Source: an uncultured Clostridium sp.
Lineage (GTDB): Bacteria > Bacillota > Clostridia > Lachnospirales > Lachnospiraceae
DNA length: 31,869 nt
Direction: 5' to 3'
NCBI RefSeq assembly: GCF_900547735.1
Contig: NZ_URHZ01000065.1
Coordinates: forward strand, 1-31,869
Positions 15,079 through 22,977 of this stretch are shown one piece after another (the first letter of the stretch is position 1; each line of letters starts with the position of its first letter). The notes below the pieces were generated by a model, which worked only from the letters and a program-made list of their open reading frames with translations, searched no databases and was not told where the DNA came from. A program made the position numbers and the translations under genes.

Positions 15079-16976
15079 GCTTCAAGCACACATTCCAGGA
15101 ATCTCTCCCCATATTTTTCATACTTGACTTCCCCGACGCCGGACACGTTAAGCATCTCCTCCCTTGACTGAGGTTTCACAATGCTCATATGAGTCAGCGT
15201 TTTATCGGAAAATACAATATACGGCGGAACCTTTGCCTCTCTGGCAATCTCCATCCGAAGCGTCCGCAGCTTTTCAAACAGTTTCTCGTCCTCCTCGGTA
15301 AATTCCGCACCGGAAAGTCCGGCCGCAAATCCCTTGCCGGTTTTTTTCTTCTTTACGCCCCTCTCTTTTGCTTCGTGTTCCTGCTCTTTTGCCATCTTCA
15401 TGACAACGGATTCCTCGTCATTCAGGACGGCCATTGATTTTTCCGTCAGCTTTACAAGCATGTATTCGTCATTTGTCACACGCAGATAATCGTTGAGAAG
15501 CAGGTAATTCATCACCTGGCGCATTTTAAATGCCGGAACCTTGGCTGCCGCTGCGTACCATGCGTTCTCGTCCATACGGTACTGCCTGATTTTAGCCGTA
15601 TTGGCGCCGCGCACCGTATCGAGAATTACGTTGACGCCGTATCTCTGCCTGCAGTCTTCCACACAGCCGATTGCCGCTTTGGCCGTCTCTGTAACATCCA
15701 CCGTTTCAAACTGGCTCAGGCAGTTGGAACAGTTTCCGCAGTAATTTCCACCGTATTCCCCAAAGTAGCGCAGGATGTAATCTCTCAGGCATTCATTGGT
15801 GAAACAGTAATATGTCATCTTGCGCAGTCGTTCGCGGTCCCTCTCCTGAACCAGCTCTCTGGCCGCAAAATCAAGCTCCTGGTTGTCCTGGTTATTATCA
15901 ATAAAAAACTGGTTGGTAATCACATCCTGGCCGCCATACAGCAGGATGCATTCGGCCGGTTCACCGTCCCTGCCCGCACGCCCCGCCTCCTGGTAGTAAC
16001 TCTCGATGTTCTTCGGCATGTTGTAATGAATGACAAACCGCACATCCGATTTATCAATACCCATGCCAAATGCATTCGTTGCGATCATCAGATTCTTTCT
16101 GTCATAAATAAAATCTTCCTGGTTCCGTTTTCTCTCCGCATCGCTCAGCCCCGCATGATAGCGTGTCACCTCAAAACCTTCATCGGCCAGCCTTTTGCTG
16201 ACCTCCTCCACCGTCTTTCTGGTCAGGCAGTAGACAATGCCGCTCTGATCCGGATGGCATTCTATGTAATTTTTCATCGTCGTATAACGGTCTTTCGGCG
16301 ACTGCACCGAGAACCACAAATTCGGCCGGTCAAACCCGGTTGCCACCACCGTTGGTTCCCTCAGCATCAGGATGTCAATCACATCATCCCTCACCTCTTT
16401 TGTCGCAGTCGCAGTAAAAGCGCTGATGACCGGCCTCTTCGGAAGCTTATCGACAAACTCCATAATCTTTAAATAGCTCGGCCTGAAATCCTGTCCCCAC
16501 TGTGATACACAGTGCGCCTCATCAACGACCAGCATTGAAATCTCAGCATGCGTGGCAAAATCGAGAAATTCCTCCGTCACCAGCCTCTCGGGGGCAACAT
16601 AAATAATCGGATATCTTCCCTCTCTTGCATAGGAGAGCGCTTTATAATACTGGCTTACCGTCAGGGAGCTGTTCAGATACGCGGCATGAACGCCGGCCTG
16701 GTTCAGGGCTGATACCTGATCCTGCATTAAAGAAATTAATGGTGAAATGACTAAAGTGATTCCCTTCATCATCAGGGCCGGAACCTGAAAGCACAGCGAT
16801 TTCCCGGCGCCGGTAGGCATAATTCCCAAAGTATCCTGTCCGGAGAGGATACTGTCAATCAACGTTTCCTGCCCCTCCCGGAATTCTTCATATCCAAAAT
16901 AGTGTTTTAATACCTGATATTTATCCATATAAAATTTCAAATCTCCTTTTCCGTCATCTGCATTCTGACAGAACAT
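15060..16976 (-). CDS. recQ: ATP-dependent DNA helicase RecQ
   Basis: A 638-aa 3'-5' DNA helicase for recombination and fork repair. The two RecA-like domains carry Walker A (GIMPTGAGKS, 51-60), DEAH (152-155) and motif VI (YQEAGRAGRDG). A zinc-binding region follows with four cysteines (CFTNEC and NYCGNCSNC), then a winged helix and a C-terminal HRDC domain (about 560-630). ATG 16976 has AGAGGG five bases upstream; ATG 16928 is an alternative that would remove 16 unusual residues. The final residues LRFTP and the stop codon come from an inserted repeat. Joining the target site again would give a tail ending SSAEPTAIN, with its stop at 14955-14953. The change lies beyond the HRDC core and need not inactivate the enzyme. 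Confidence 0.96.
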   Translation of the reverse strand: MFCQNADDGKGDLKFYMDKYQVLKHYFGYEEFREGQETLIDSILSGQDTLGIMPTGAGKSLCFQVPALMMKGITLVISPLISLMQDQVSALNQAGVHAAYLNSSLTVSQYYKALSYAREGRYPIIYVAPERLVTEEFLDFATHAEISMLVVDEAHCVSQWGQDFRPSYLKIMEFVDKLPKRPVISAFTATATKEVRDDVIDILMLREPTVVATGFDRPNLWFSVQSPKDRYTTMKNYIECHPDQSGIVYCLTRKTVEEVSKRLADEGFEVTRYHAGLSDAERKRNQEDFIYDRKNLMIATNAFGMGIDKSDVRFVIHYNMPKNIESYYQEAGRAGRDGEPAECILLYGGQDVITNQFFIDNNQDNQELDFAARELVQERDRERLRKMTYYCFTNECLRDYILRYFGEYGGNYCGNCSNCLSQFETVDVTETAKAAIGCVEDCRQRYGVNVILDTVRGANTAKIRQYRMDENAWYAAAAKVPAFKMRQVMNYLLLNDYLRVTNDEYMLVKLTEKSMAVLNDEESVVMKMAKEQEHEAKERGVKKKKTGKGFAAGLSGAEFTEEDEKLFEKLRTLRMEIAREAKVPPYIVFSDKTLTHMSIVKPQSREEMLNVSGVGEVKYEKYGERFLECVLEALRFTP

Positions 16977-17211
16977 TTAAACCCTCTTTATCATATCATG
17001 ACGGGAATAGATTTTCTACTTTCTTTTTTGGCGGCTATGATACTTATACCTTATGATGGCATTTAGTCAAAATCGAAAGCAGATTTAAAAATCAAATCCC
17101 TTGCTAACTTCCAGACAAAACCACTAAAACAGACCAGGTGTCATTCCCCTGGCCTTTAAAGATATTCAGTGACTTCGACAATCTCCTCCCCATTTGAAGA
17201 AATAAAACAAA
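16977..17211. other. Gap upstream of recQ without a recognisable gene
   Basis: No open frame with a ribosome site was seen. The recQ promoter should lie in the first 150 bases but no clear -35/-10 pair stands out. Confidence 0.4.
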
Positions 17212-17495
17212 TCAGCGGCCGCAGGCCGGTTTTCGGGATGGCAAAAACCTACGCGTCTTCAGTCCCGGCCATAACCTTCCTGTGGGGAATCCGGGAGAAA
17301 AAGATTCCGCAGGGAACCTGAAGTTCATCGGCACTTACCTAGGTTTTTCACGAGGTTAGTACCGTTATGTACTTCGAAGAGCGCGAGCGTTTCCCGAAGG
17401 AACTTTTTCTGCCCGGATTCCCCACCCGCGACTAAACTCAAACCCCGGGACTGAAGACTCATAACCTCCCCCTCCCCATTCCGAACACCGACCGT
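17212..17495 (-). repeat. Long structured element (candidate ncRNA), copy 2
   Basis: On the minus strand it shows the same order as copy 1. The 5' half has GAATGGGGAG, ATGAGTCTTCAG, a long stem beginning GGGGAATCCGGGCAGAAAAA, and a GTACATAACGGTAC hairpin. The 3' half has ACCT/AGGT, AAGTGCCGATGAACT, the return strand of the long stem, GGGACTGAAGACGCGTAGG and CATCCC, then GGCCTGCGGCCGCTGATT. The closing stem is 17445-17458 with 17255-17268. The stems differ from copy 1 yet pair as well, whereas the loop words are identical. It begins about 15 bases after the stop of the CBM9-like gene on the same strand, so it could be its 3' untranslated region or a separate transcript. Confidence 0.7.
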
Positions 17496-17508
17496 TCCGG
17501 CGGCGTTC

Positions 17509-18162
17509 TCATCTCTCAAATCCCGCCTCCGCAAAATAGGAAGGCAGATGAAAATCCGGCGCATCGCTCTCTATCCTCGAATAGCTCATATAATGCTCAA
17601 TCTCGGGGCTCTCGGATATCTTGTAGAAATTACAGCGCATCCGTCCTTCCCCATCTCCTGCTGCCAGCCATTCCTCCAGTTTTCTGCCCGTCAGTTCCCT
17701 AAGATACCACTCCGGTATCAGAAAATCCACCCTCCAGCCATCCCGGCCAATAACGGCGTTACAGCGGCTTTCCCGGTATACCTGGTCCGGTATAAATTCC
17801 CTGTTTTCTTTGCCGTAGCCATACTGGGCATACATTGCCGCATTGGCATTGAGTTCAAAGTTCAGATACAGGCACCTGCCGTCAATCTCCCCCGGTACGC
17901 CTCCCTCATGGATGGGGAATGCCAAAAATAATTCCAGGGCGCTGTCCGTCCAGACTGGTCCCTTATGGTAGACATGGACTCTGTGAGGGTTTGTCTCCTC
18001 ACAGGCCATGCGGACCAGCAGTCCTTTTCCCTCCTGGTATCCCATATATGCCCATGATTTGGGCTGCATTTTGCAGTTCCACTGAACCTCTGCAATCTCC
18101 GCTCTCACGCAGGATTCTATCTCCATCGGAGATTTAATTTTTCTGATTTTGTATTCCTTCAT
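17509..18162 (-). CDS. Carbohydrate-binding family 9-like protein
   Basis: A 217-aa protein with a DOMON/CBM9-like beta-sandwich: KGPVWTDSALELFL near residue 70, YLNFELNANAAMYAQYG near 105 and a C-terminal DAPDFHLPSYFAEAGFE, the usual ending of this family. There is no signal peptide and no membrane helix, so it is probably cytosolic and may be a stand-alone sugar- or ligand-binding protein; some relatives are fused to glycosidases. GGGGGAG precedes ATG 18162 by seven bases. It follows the HAD gene by 41 bases, probably in the same operon, with the structured element directly after the stop. Confidence 0.78.
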   Translation of the reverse strand: MKEYKIRKIKSPMEIESCVRAEIAEVQWNCKMQPKSWAYMGYQEGKGLLVRMACEETNPHRVHVYHKGPVWTDSALELFLAFPIHEGGVPGEIDGRCLYLNFELNANAAMYAQYGYGKENREFIPDQVYRESRCNAVIGRDGWRVDFLIPEWYLRELTGRKLEEWLAAGDGEGRMRCNFYKISESPEIEHYMSYSRIESDAPDFHLPSYFAEAGFER

Positions 18163-18203
18163 CTTGTAACTCCCCCTGTTTATTCCGTAAATTTCTTTCC
18201 CTT

Positions 18204-18995
18204 TTACAGCATCCCCAGTGTTTCAAGGGCATAGGCTATTCCGTCCGCCTCGACCGTCTTCGTCGTAAAAGTGGCGTAAGGCTCCAGCCCGCTGTCATGT
18301 TTTCCCATCAGAACCGAGTTGAGTGAATACTGAAACATGGAAAGGTCGTTCATGCTGTCTCCGAACACCCATGCGTCTTCCTTCACAATCCCATACCGTT
18401 TCAGGATTGCTTCGATGGCCGTTGCCTTGGAATGTCCAACCGGTATACATTCATAAAAATCCCCGCCTCTGTCTATTACTTCAAACTCATCCTTCAGCGT
18501 GGCAAAGAATTCTTCTCTTCTGCTCTCTCCATCCGCCACAACGCAGAACTTTGTGATCTCATAGGAGTTGTCGTCCCATCCCAGAGGAATATAGGCGTCC
18601 GCCGCTTTCAGAAGACGAATCATATGCTCCACCACGGGCATCCTGGATTTCCCATTATTGAAATAGCAGCCCTCGACTCCTTCCAGCACGCCGTCCAGCC
18701 CAAAGCGGATGATATCCTCCTTCAGACGTAACGCCCTTTCGGCCGAAACCCTTCGGTCATAGAGAATTTCATTCCCCACTGTAATATAGGTGCCGCAGCC
18801 GCACAAAAGCCCGTCCAGCTCCACCTCGCTTCTGATTCCCTCTGTCTGACAGTACGTCCTGCCCGTGTTGATAAACACAAGGTTTCCCCTCTGCCTGGTT
18901 TTTTTTAAGGCAAGCACCGCGCTCTGCGGTACCTGCCTTGTTATCTCACTGAATAATGTTCCGTCAATATCAAAAAACAGCGCTTTCCTATTCAT
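18204..18995 (-). CDS. HAD-superfamily hydrolase, Cof type
   Basis: A 263-aa cytosolic phosphatase of the Cof/sugar-phosphatase branch. The nucleophile motif FFDIDGTLF (Asp9 and Asp11) opens the protein. The second motif is FINTGRTY, and the metal-binding motif is FGDSMNDLSMF (about 212-222). The large C2-type cap lies between the second and third motifs. I start at ATG 18995, which overlaps the stop of xpt by eight bases; the longer frame to 19115 is a shadow of xpt. Coupling with xpt suggests a role with nucleotides or sugar phosphates, but Cof proteins are promiscuous and the substrate cannot be named. Confidence 0.88.
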   Translation of the reverse strand: MNRKALFFDIDGTLFSEITRQVPQSAVLALKKTRQRGNLVFINTGRTYCQTEGIRSEVELDGLLCGCGTYITVGNEILYDRRVSAERALRLKEDIIRFGLDGVLEGVEGCYFNNGKSRMPVVEHMIRLLKAADAYIPLGWDDNSYEITKFCVVADGESRREEFFATLKDEFEVIDRGGDFYECIPVGHSKATAIEAILKRYGIVKEDAWVFGDSMNDLSMFQYSLNSVLMGKHDSGLEPYATFTTKTVEADGIAYALETLGML

Positions 18996-19569
18996 CTCTG
19001 AACACAATCTCTCCTGTCTTATCATCCATGCTGTCCACAATAGCCAGCGATTCCAGCCGGATTCCATTCTCACGGATACGCTTTCCGCCTTCCTGGAATC
19101 CCTTTTCAATGACAATTCCGGCGCCTGCCAGCTCTGCCCCTGAATCCTTAATCAATGCCGTAAGACCTTCCAGCGCCTTTCCGTTGGCCAGAAAATCGTC
19201 TATCACGAGGACCTTGTCCCCTTCTCCCAGAAACTCTTTGGATACGATAATATCATAAACCGTTCCGTGGGTGAAGGATTCCACTTTCGTGGTGTATACG
19301 TCCCCTGCTATATTCTTGGTCTTCGTCTTTTTTGCAAACACAACCGGTACGTCGAAATATTCCGCCACAATACAGGCAATTCCGATGCCGGACGCCTCGA
19401 TTGTGAGGATTTTATTAATCTCCGTGCCTTCAAAGCGTCTCTTAAATTCTTTGCCAATCTCTTTAAAGAGCCTTATATCCATCTGATGGTTTAAAAAGCG
19501 GTCCACCTTCAGGACATTGCCGGCTTTCACTACTCCGTCTTTGCGGATTCGGTCCAATAAGATCTGCAT
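18988..19569 (-). CDS. xpt: Xanthine phosphoribosyltransferase
   Basis: Salvages xanthine to XMP with PRPP in the cytosol; 193 aa, the normal length. The PRPP motif VLVIDDFLANGKA (about 120-132) is intact, and the N-terminal QILLDRIRKDGVVKAGNVLK, with VDRFLNHQ after it, is diagnostic. I start at ATG 19569 after GGTGGGG; the longer frame to 19638 runs into a repeat. No purine riboswitch was seen upstream, where many Firmicutes carry one. The upstream gap is instead filled by an inserted element (19597-19729), so its control may differ from relatives. Confidence 0.95.
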   Translation of the reverse strand: MQILLDRIRKDGVVKAGNVLKVDRFLNHQMDIRLFKEIGKEFKRRFEGTEINKILTIEASGIGIACIVAEYFDVPVVFAKKTKTKNIAGDVYTTKVESFTHGTVYDIIVSKEFLGEGDKVLVIDDFLANGKALEGLTALIKDSGAELAGAGIVIEKGFQEGGKRIRENGIRLESLAIVDSMDDKTGEIVFRDE

Positions 19570-19596
19570 ATGATTTTCCCCACCTGCTTTTGTATT

Positions 19597-19729
19597 ATAA
19601 CAGTTCAGACAGCATGAACTGTTACGGCATTCGGCCAATGAAATCGCTGCGCGATGAGCCGAATGCTTGCTGCCACTACCTTTTTGTACGGTCAGCGCAG
19701 TAAATGCGCAGACCTATCTGAACTGTTAC
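19597..19729 (-). mobile_element. MITE-like element, 133 bp, upstream of xpt
   Basis: Inverted ends TAACAGTTCAGA and TCTGAACTGTTA, flanked by perfect 8-bp repeats TTTGTATT (19589-19596 and 19730-19737). The interior differs from the other copies. It has GCATTCGGC pairing with GCCGAATGC, and a second TGAACTGTTAC just inside the left end. It sits between the trigger-factor-like gene and xpt, and TATAATACAAA (minus strand) occurs on both sides. Confidence 0.78.
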
Positions 19730-19743
19730 TTTGTATTATACTT

Positions 19744-20856
19744 TTATGACGCCGGAACCTCTTTTGCGTCAGCGACTGTGATAACCGCATTCTCCACCAG
19801 GAAATCAAGCGTCTTCTGCATCAGAGCCGTATCATCCACGATCTCCTTATCAGCGGTCTCCAGAAAACTTTCCAGATCATCGTATCCGTACTGTTTGGCC
19901 AGAGCTTCCCTGTCCTCATCCGAGATCGTGATGTTCTCTTTGGATGCAATCTCCTTTAAAAGCATCTCCTGCTTTGTCATGTCCTTTGCAATCGCCTTAA
20001 GCTCACTCTTCAATCCATCTTCATCCATTCCCATCAGCCCTGCATATGTAGCAAAATCCATCCCGTACATCGCCGCCTGATTTGTATAGTACTGAACCTG
20101 GTTGTCAAAGTTTGTATTCACTTCATCCGTTGCGCAGATAATCTCGGAATTGTCGATAGCTGCGTTAAGGATATCGGTATTTCTCTGATTGTCAATCTGA
20201 GCCTGCTTATTCTCCAGGATAAATTCCTTCATATTCTTTTTCAGGTTCTCAACGGTTCCGTCCTCCGGTGAAACTTCGGTAACAAACTCGTCCGTAAGCT
20301 CCGGTACCGTCTTCTCCTGCACGTTATTGACGGTTACTTCAAATACCACTTCCTTGCCTGCCAGATCCGTATTTCTGTAATCTGCCGGGAAAGTCAGGTT
20401 CAGGGATACATTATCTCCCTTTTTCGCTCCCACAAGGCCGGACTCAAAACCGTCGATAAAGCTGTTGGAACCGAGAATTAAATCGTATCCTTCTGCGCTT
20501 CCGCCGTCAAAAGCCACTCCGTCCTTCGTTCCCTTGTAATCAATATTGACCTGATCGCCAAGCTTTGCCTCACGATCCACTTCCACATACTTGGCGCTGG
20601 AATTCAAAAGCTGCTGAATCTGTGCATCCACTTCCTCGTCCGTCACCTCCGGCTCTGTCACCGTAACCGGAATTCCTTTATAGTCTCCAAGGGTAATACT
20701 TCCCTCTGCCACATACTCTTCCGTCTCCGTCTCAGCGGCAGTGCTCTCCGCCTCTGAAGCCGTAGTGCCTGTCGCACTCTTCTGTCCTGAACATCCTGTT
20801 GCAAAAAGCATCAGGGCCGCTGCGCCGCAAAGTCCTACTGTTAAAAATTTTCTCAT
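19744..20856 (-). CDS. Trigger-factor-like lipoprotein with FKBP domain
   Basis: A 370-aa protein built like trigger factor without its ribosome-binding domain. A signal peptide with lipobox FATGC (Cys22) and a Ser/Thr/Glu linker replace that domain. The FKBP-type prolyl isomerase domain (about 95-180) reads GDQVNIDYKGTKDGVAFDGG, with GLVGAKKGD and FPADYRN further along. The C-terminal part is the helical chaperone arm region (about 185-360). It should therefore act outside the membrane as a foldase for secreted proteins, like PrsA but with a different fold. Clostridial genomes often label such proteins trigger factor. GAGG lies eight bases before ATG 20856. It appears to be transcribed alone or with xpt downstream. 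Confidence 0.88.
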   Translation of the reverse strand: MRKFLTVGLCGAAALMLFATGCSGQKSATGTTASEAESTAAETETEEYVAEGSITLGDYKGIPVTVTEPEVTDEEVDAQIQQLLNSSAKYVEVDREAKLGDQVNIDYKGTKDGVAFDGGSAEGYDLILGSNSFIDGFESGLVGAKKGDNVSLNLTFPADYRNTDLAGKEVVFEVTVNNVQEKTVPELTDEFVTEVSPEDGTVENLKKNMKEFILENKQAQIDNQRNTDILNAAIDNSEIICATDEVNTNFDNQVQYYTNQAAMYGMDFATYAGLMGMDEDGLKSELKAIAKDMTKQEMLLKEIASKENITISDEDREALAKQYGYDDLESFLETADKEIVDDTALMQKTLDFLVENAVITVADAKEVPAS

Positions 20857-20925
20857 TAAAAAACCTCATCTTTTCTTATTTTATTCAACTGCAATACCGA
20901 CGGCAGATCCGAGCTGCAGATCCGT

Positions 20926-20945
20926 TGCCGTTCACTCCGTGTCCG
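20926..20945. repeat. Possible degenerate end of the MITE-like family
   Basis: GTTGCCGTTCACTCCGTG resembles the GTTACTGTTCACTCCGTG end at 26697. No second end or flanking duplication could be found. The neighbouring bases contain GCAGATCC twice. Confidence 0.3.
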
Positions 20946-21027
20946 GCAGCACAACCCCGTCTAACGCATTCTGGAGCCGATGCGTATAACAGACATAATA
21001 CCACAAACGGCCCCAGAAAAAAAGATC

Positions 21028-22440
21028 CTATTTATAAAATGCGCAGAACGCCTTGTATGTATTGTAGATATCCAGCTTGGAAGCCAGCTCGAACGGAGAA
21101 TGCATGGAAAGAATCGGAACGCCCAGATCCACTACGTCCACATCCATGCCCGCCACGTACAGGGCAACGGTTCCGCCGCCTCCCACATCCACGGCTCCCA
21201 GCTCACCAATCTGCCAGTATACTCCCTCTCTGTCCATAATTTCCACAACCTTCGCCATTGTCTCTGCGCTGGCGTCGTTGCTGCCGCCCTTGCCCCTTGA
21301 ACCGGTATACTTGGTCAGGACACAGCCCTTGTTGATAAAGCAGGCGTTTCTCTCCTCGTAAACCTGTGAAAATGTCGGATCATAAGCCGCATTGACATCG
21401 GATGACAGGCAGATGGAATTTCTTAAAATCTCCCTGCAGTCAACGCCGGAAATCTCTGCCAGATCTTCAATATAATGGAGTACAAAATCGGAATCCAGGC
21501 CCGTATTGCCTACGGAACCAATCTCTTCCTTATCGGCCAGCACCGTAACCGTCGTGTACTCCGGATTCTTTGTAACGAGTTCGGCCGTAAGGGCTGTGAA
21601 AGCACACACGCGGTCATCCTGTCCGTACGCTCCCACCAGGCTTCTGTCGAGTCCCACATCCACCGCCTTAAAGGCAGGAACAATCTCGATCTCCGCGCGG
21701 ATGAAATCCTTCTCGGTCATACCGTACTTCTCATTCAGGATGGAAAGGGCCAGAAGTTTCACAGGCTCCTTAATCTCCTCATCCTCGACAAACGGAAGGG
21801 AACCAATCACCACATTCAATTCTTCCCCCTTAATTCCGTCCTTTAATTTTCTCTCATTCTGATCGGCCGCCAGATGGGGAAGCAGATCGGTCACGCAGAA
21901 AACGGGATCACCCGCATTCTCGCCAATACTGATGTTTACAATCTCCCCATCCTTTCTAACTACCACGCCGTGCATGGCAAGGGGGATTGCCGCCCACTGG
22001 TATTTACGGATTCCTCCGTAATAATGTGTTTTAAAATAGGCCAGCTCCGTCTTCTCATACATTGGGTTCGGTTTTAAATCAAGGCGTGGGGAATCTATAT
22101 GCGCCACGTTCAGGCGGACGCCCTCCTCCAGCTTTTTCTGTCCGAAGGTAGTCATAATCAGGGATTTTTTTCTGTTGACATAATATACCTTCTCTCCCGC
22201 CCGATATGCTTTGCCTTTTTCAAAAAGAGTATAGCCCGCTTCGCTCAGCCGTTTCACCGCCTCCGTCACAAACTCGCGCTCTGTTTTTGCACAGTTTAAA
22301 AATTCCTTATATCCCTCACAGTAAGCAAACGCCTCTTCCTTCTGGGAAGGCGCCTCCTGTGCGATATTCGGGAACTTCCATGTCAGTTCTTTCTGAAGTT
22401 CTTTTGCTCTTTCGCCCGCTGTCTTTTCTGTCTGTTCCAT
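21028..22440 (-). CDS. M18-family aminopeptidase
   Basis: A 470-aa zinc aminopeptidase that trims N-terminal (often acidic) residues from peptides in the cytosol. The cocatalytic metal ligands and catalytic residues are visible: His in AHIDSPRLD, Asp in YGQDDRV, Glu-Glu in DKEEIGS, Asp in SSDVNAAYD and the C-terminal His in SMHSPFELAS. I chose ATG 22440, which has AAGGAGG 11 bases upstream. The earlier ATG 22500 overlaps the dtd stop and would give an unusual tail. It is the last gene of a five-gene operon. No terminator with a T run was recognised after it. Confidence 0.93.
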   Translation of the reverse strand: MEQTEKTAGERAKELQKELTWKFPNIAQEAPSQKEEAFAYCEGYKEFLNCAKTEREFVTEAVKRLSEAGYTLFEKGKAYRAGEKVYYVNRKKSLIMTTFGQKKLEEGVRLNVAHIDSPRLDLKPNPMYEKTELAYFKTHYYGGIRKYQWAAIPLAMHGVVVRKDGEIVNISIGENAGDPVFCVTDLLPHLAADQNERKLKDGIKGEELNVVIGSLPFVEDEEIKEPVKLLALSILNEKYGMTEKDFIRAEIEIVPAFKAVDVGLDRSLVGAYGQDDRVCAFTALTAELVTKNPEYTTVTVLADKEEIGSVGNTGLDSDFVLHYIEDLAEISGVDCREILRNSICLSSDVNAAYDPTFSQVYEERNACFINKGCVLTKYTGSRGKGGSNDASAETMAKVVEIMDREGVYWQIGELGAVDVGGGGTVALYVAGMDVDVVDLGVPILSMHSPFELASKLDIYNTYKAFCAFYK

Positions 22441-22496
22441 TTCCTTTCTTTCCTCCTTCTTCTGTATCGGTTTTATCATGACTTCTTCCATACATG

Positions 22497-22961
22497 TCAT
22501 CCTTTTTTCTTCTTTACCATCATATCACTGTCGAGGACAATCGTAAATGGTCCGTCGTTTAAAAGTTCTACCTGCATATAAGCTCCGAACTCGCCGTGCT
22601 CCACTTTATCCACGTACTTCCGGCACCGCTCCACCACATGTTCGTAGAGGCGGTTGGCCAGCTCCGGCGCTCCCGCCTTGAAAAAGCTGGGACGGTTCCC
22701 TTCGCTGCAGTCCGCATACAGGGTAAACTGGCTCACAACCAGGATCTGTCCGCCCACATCGGACAAAGACAGATTCGTCTTCCCATTTTCATCCTTAAAA
22801 ATACGCAGTTTACATAATTTATCAACCATCTTGTCGGCAATCTCTTCCGTGTCCGTATCGGAGACTCCCAAAAGCACCAGAAAACCGTCCTCTATGGCTC
22901 CCAGCACCTTTCCTTCCACCGATACGCTTGCCTTTGACACTCTCTGAAGCACAACTCTCAT
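22497..22961 (-). CDS. dtd: D-aminoacyl-tRNA deacylase
   Basis: Removes D-amino acids, and glycine mischarged on tRNA-Ala, from tRNA, protecting translation. The 154-aa length fits, and the family signatures are present: MRVVLQRVSKASV at the start, SQFTLYAD, GNRPSF and, near the C-terminus, NDGPFTI in place of the common N-x-GPVT. The GP cis-dipeptide used for substrate proofreading is retained. It starts 16 bases after the GDPD stop and is therefore co-transcribed. Confidence 0.95.
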   Translation of the reverse strand: MRVVLQRVSKASVSVEGKVLGAIEDGFLVLLGVSDTDTEEIADKMVDKLCKLRIFKDENGKTNLSLSDVGGQILVVSQFTLYADCSEGNRPSFFKAGAPELANRLYEHVVERCRKYVDKVEHGEFGAYMQVELLNDGPFTIVLDSDMMVKKKKG

Positions 22962-22977
22962 CTTCAGTTCCTCCTGT

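Noticed and set aside
18996..19115. Longer start of the HAD hydrolase
   Set aside because: It is an out-of-frame copy of the end of xpt; the family N-terminus FFDIDGT begins next to ATG 18995.
19570..19740. Purine riboswitch upstream of xpt
   Set aside because: No conserved purine-aptamer loops were found; the space is an inserted element with its own ends and flanking duplication.
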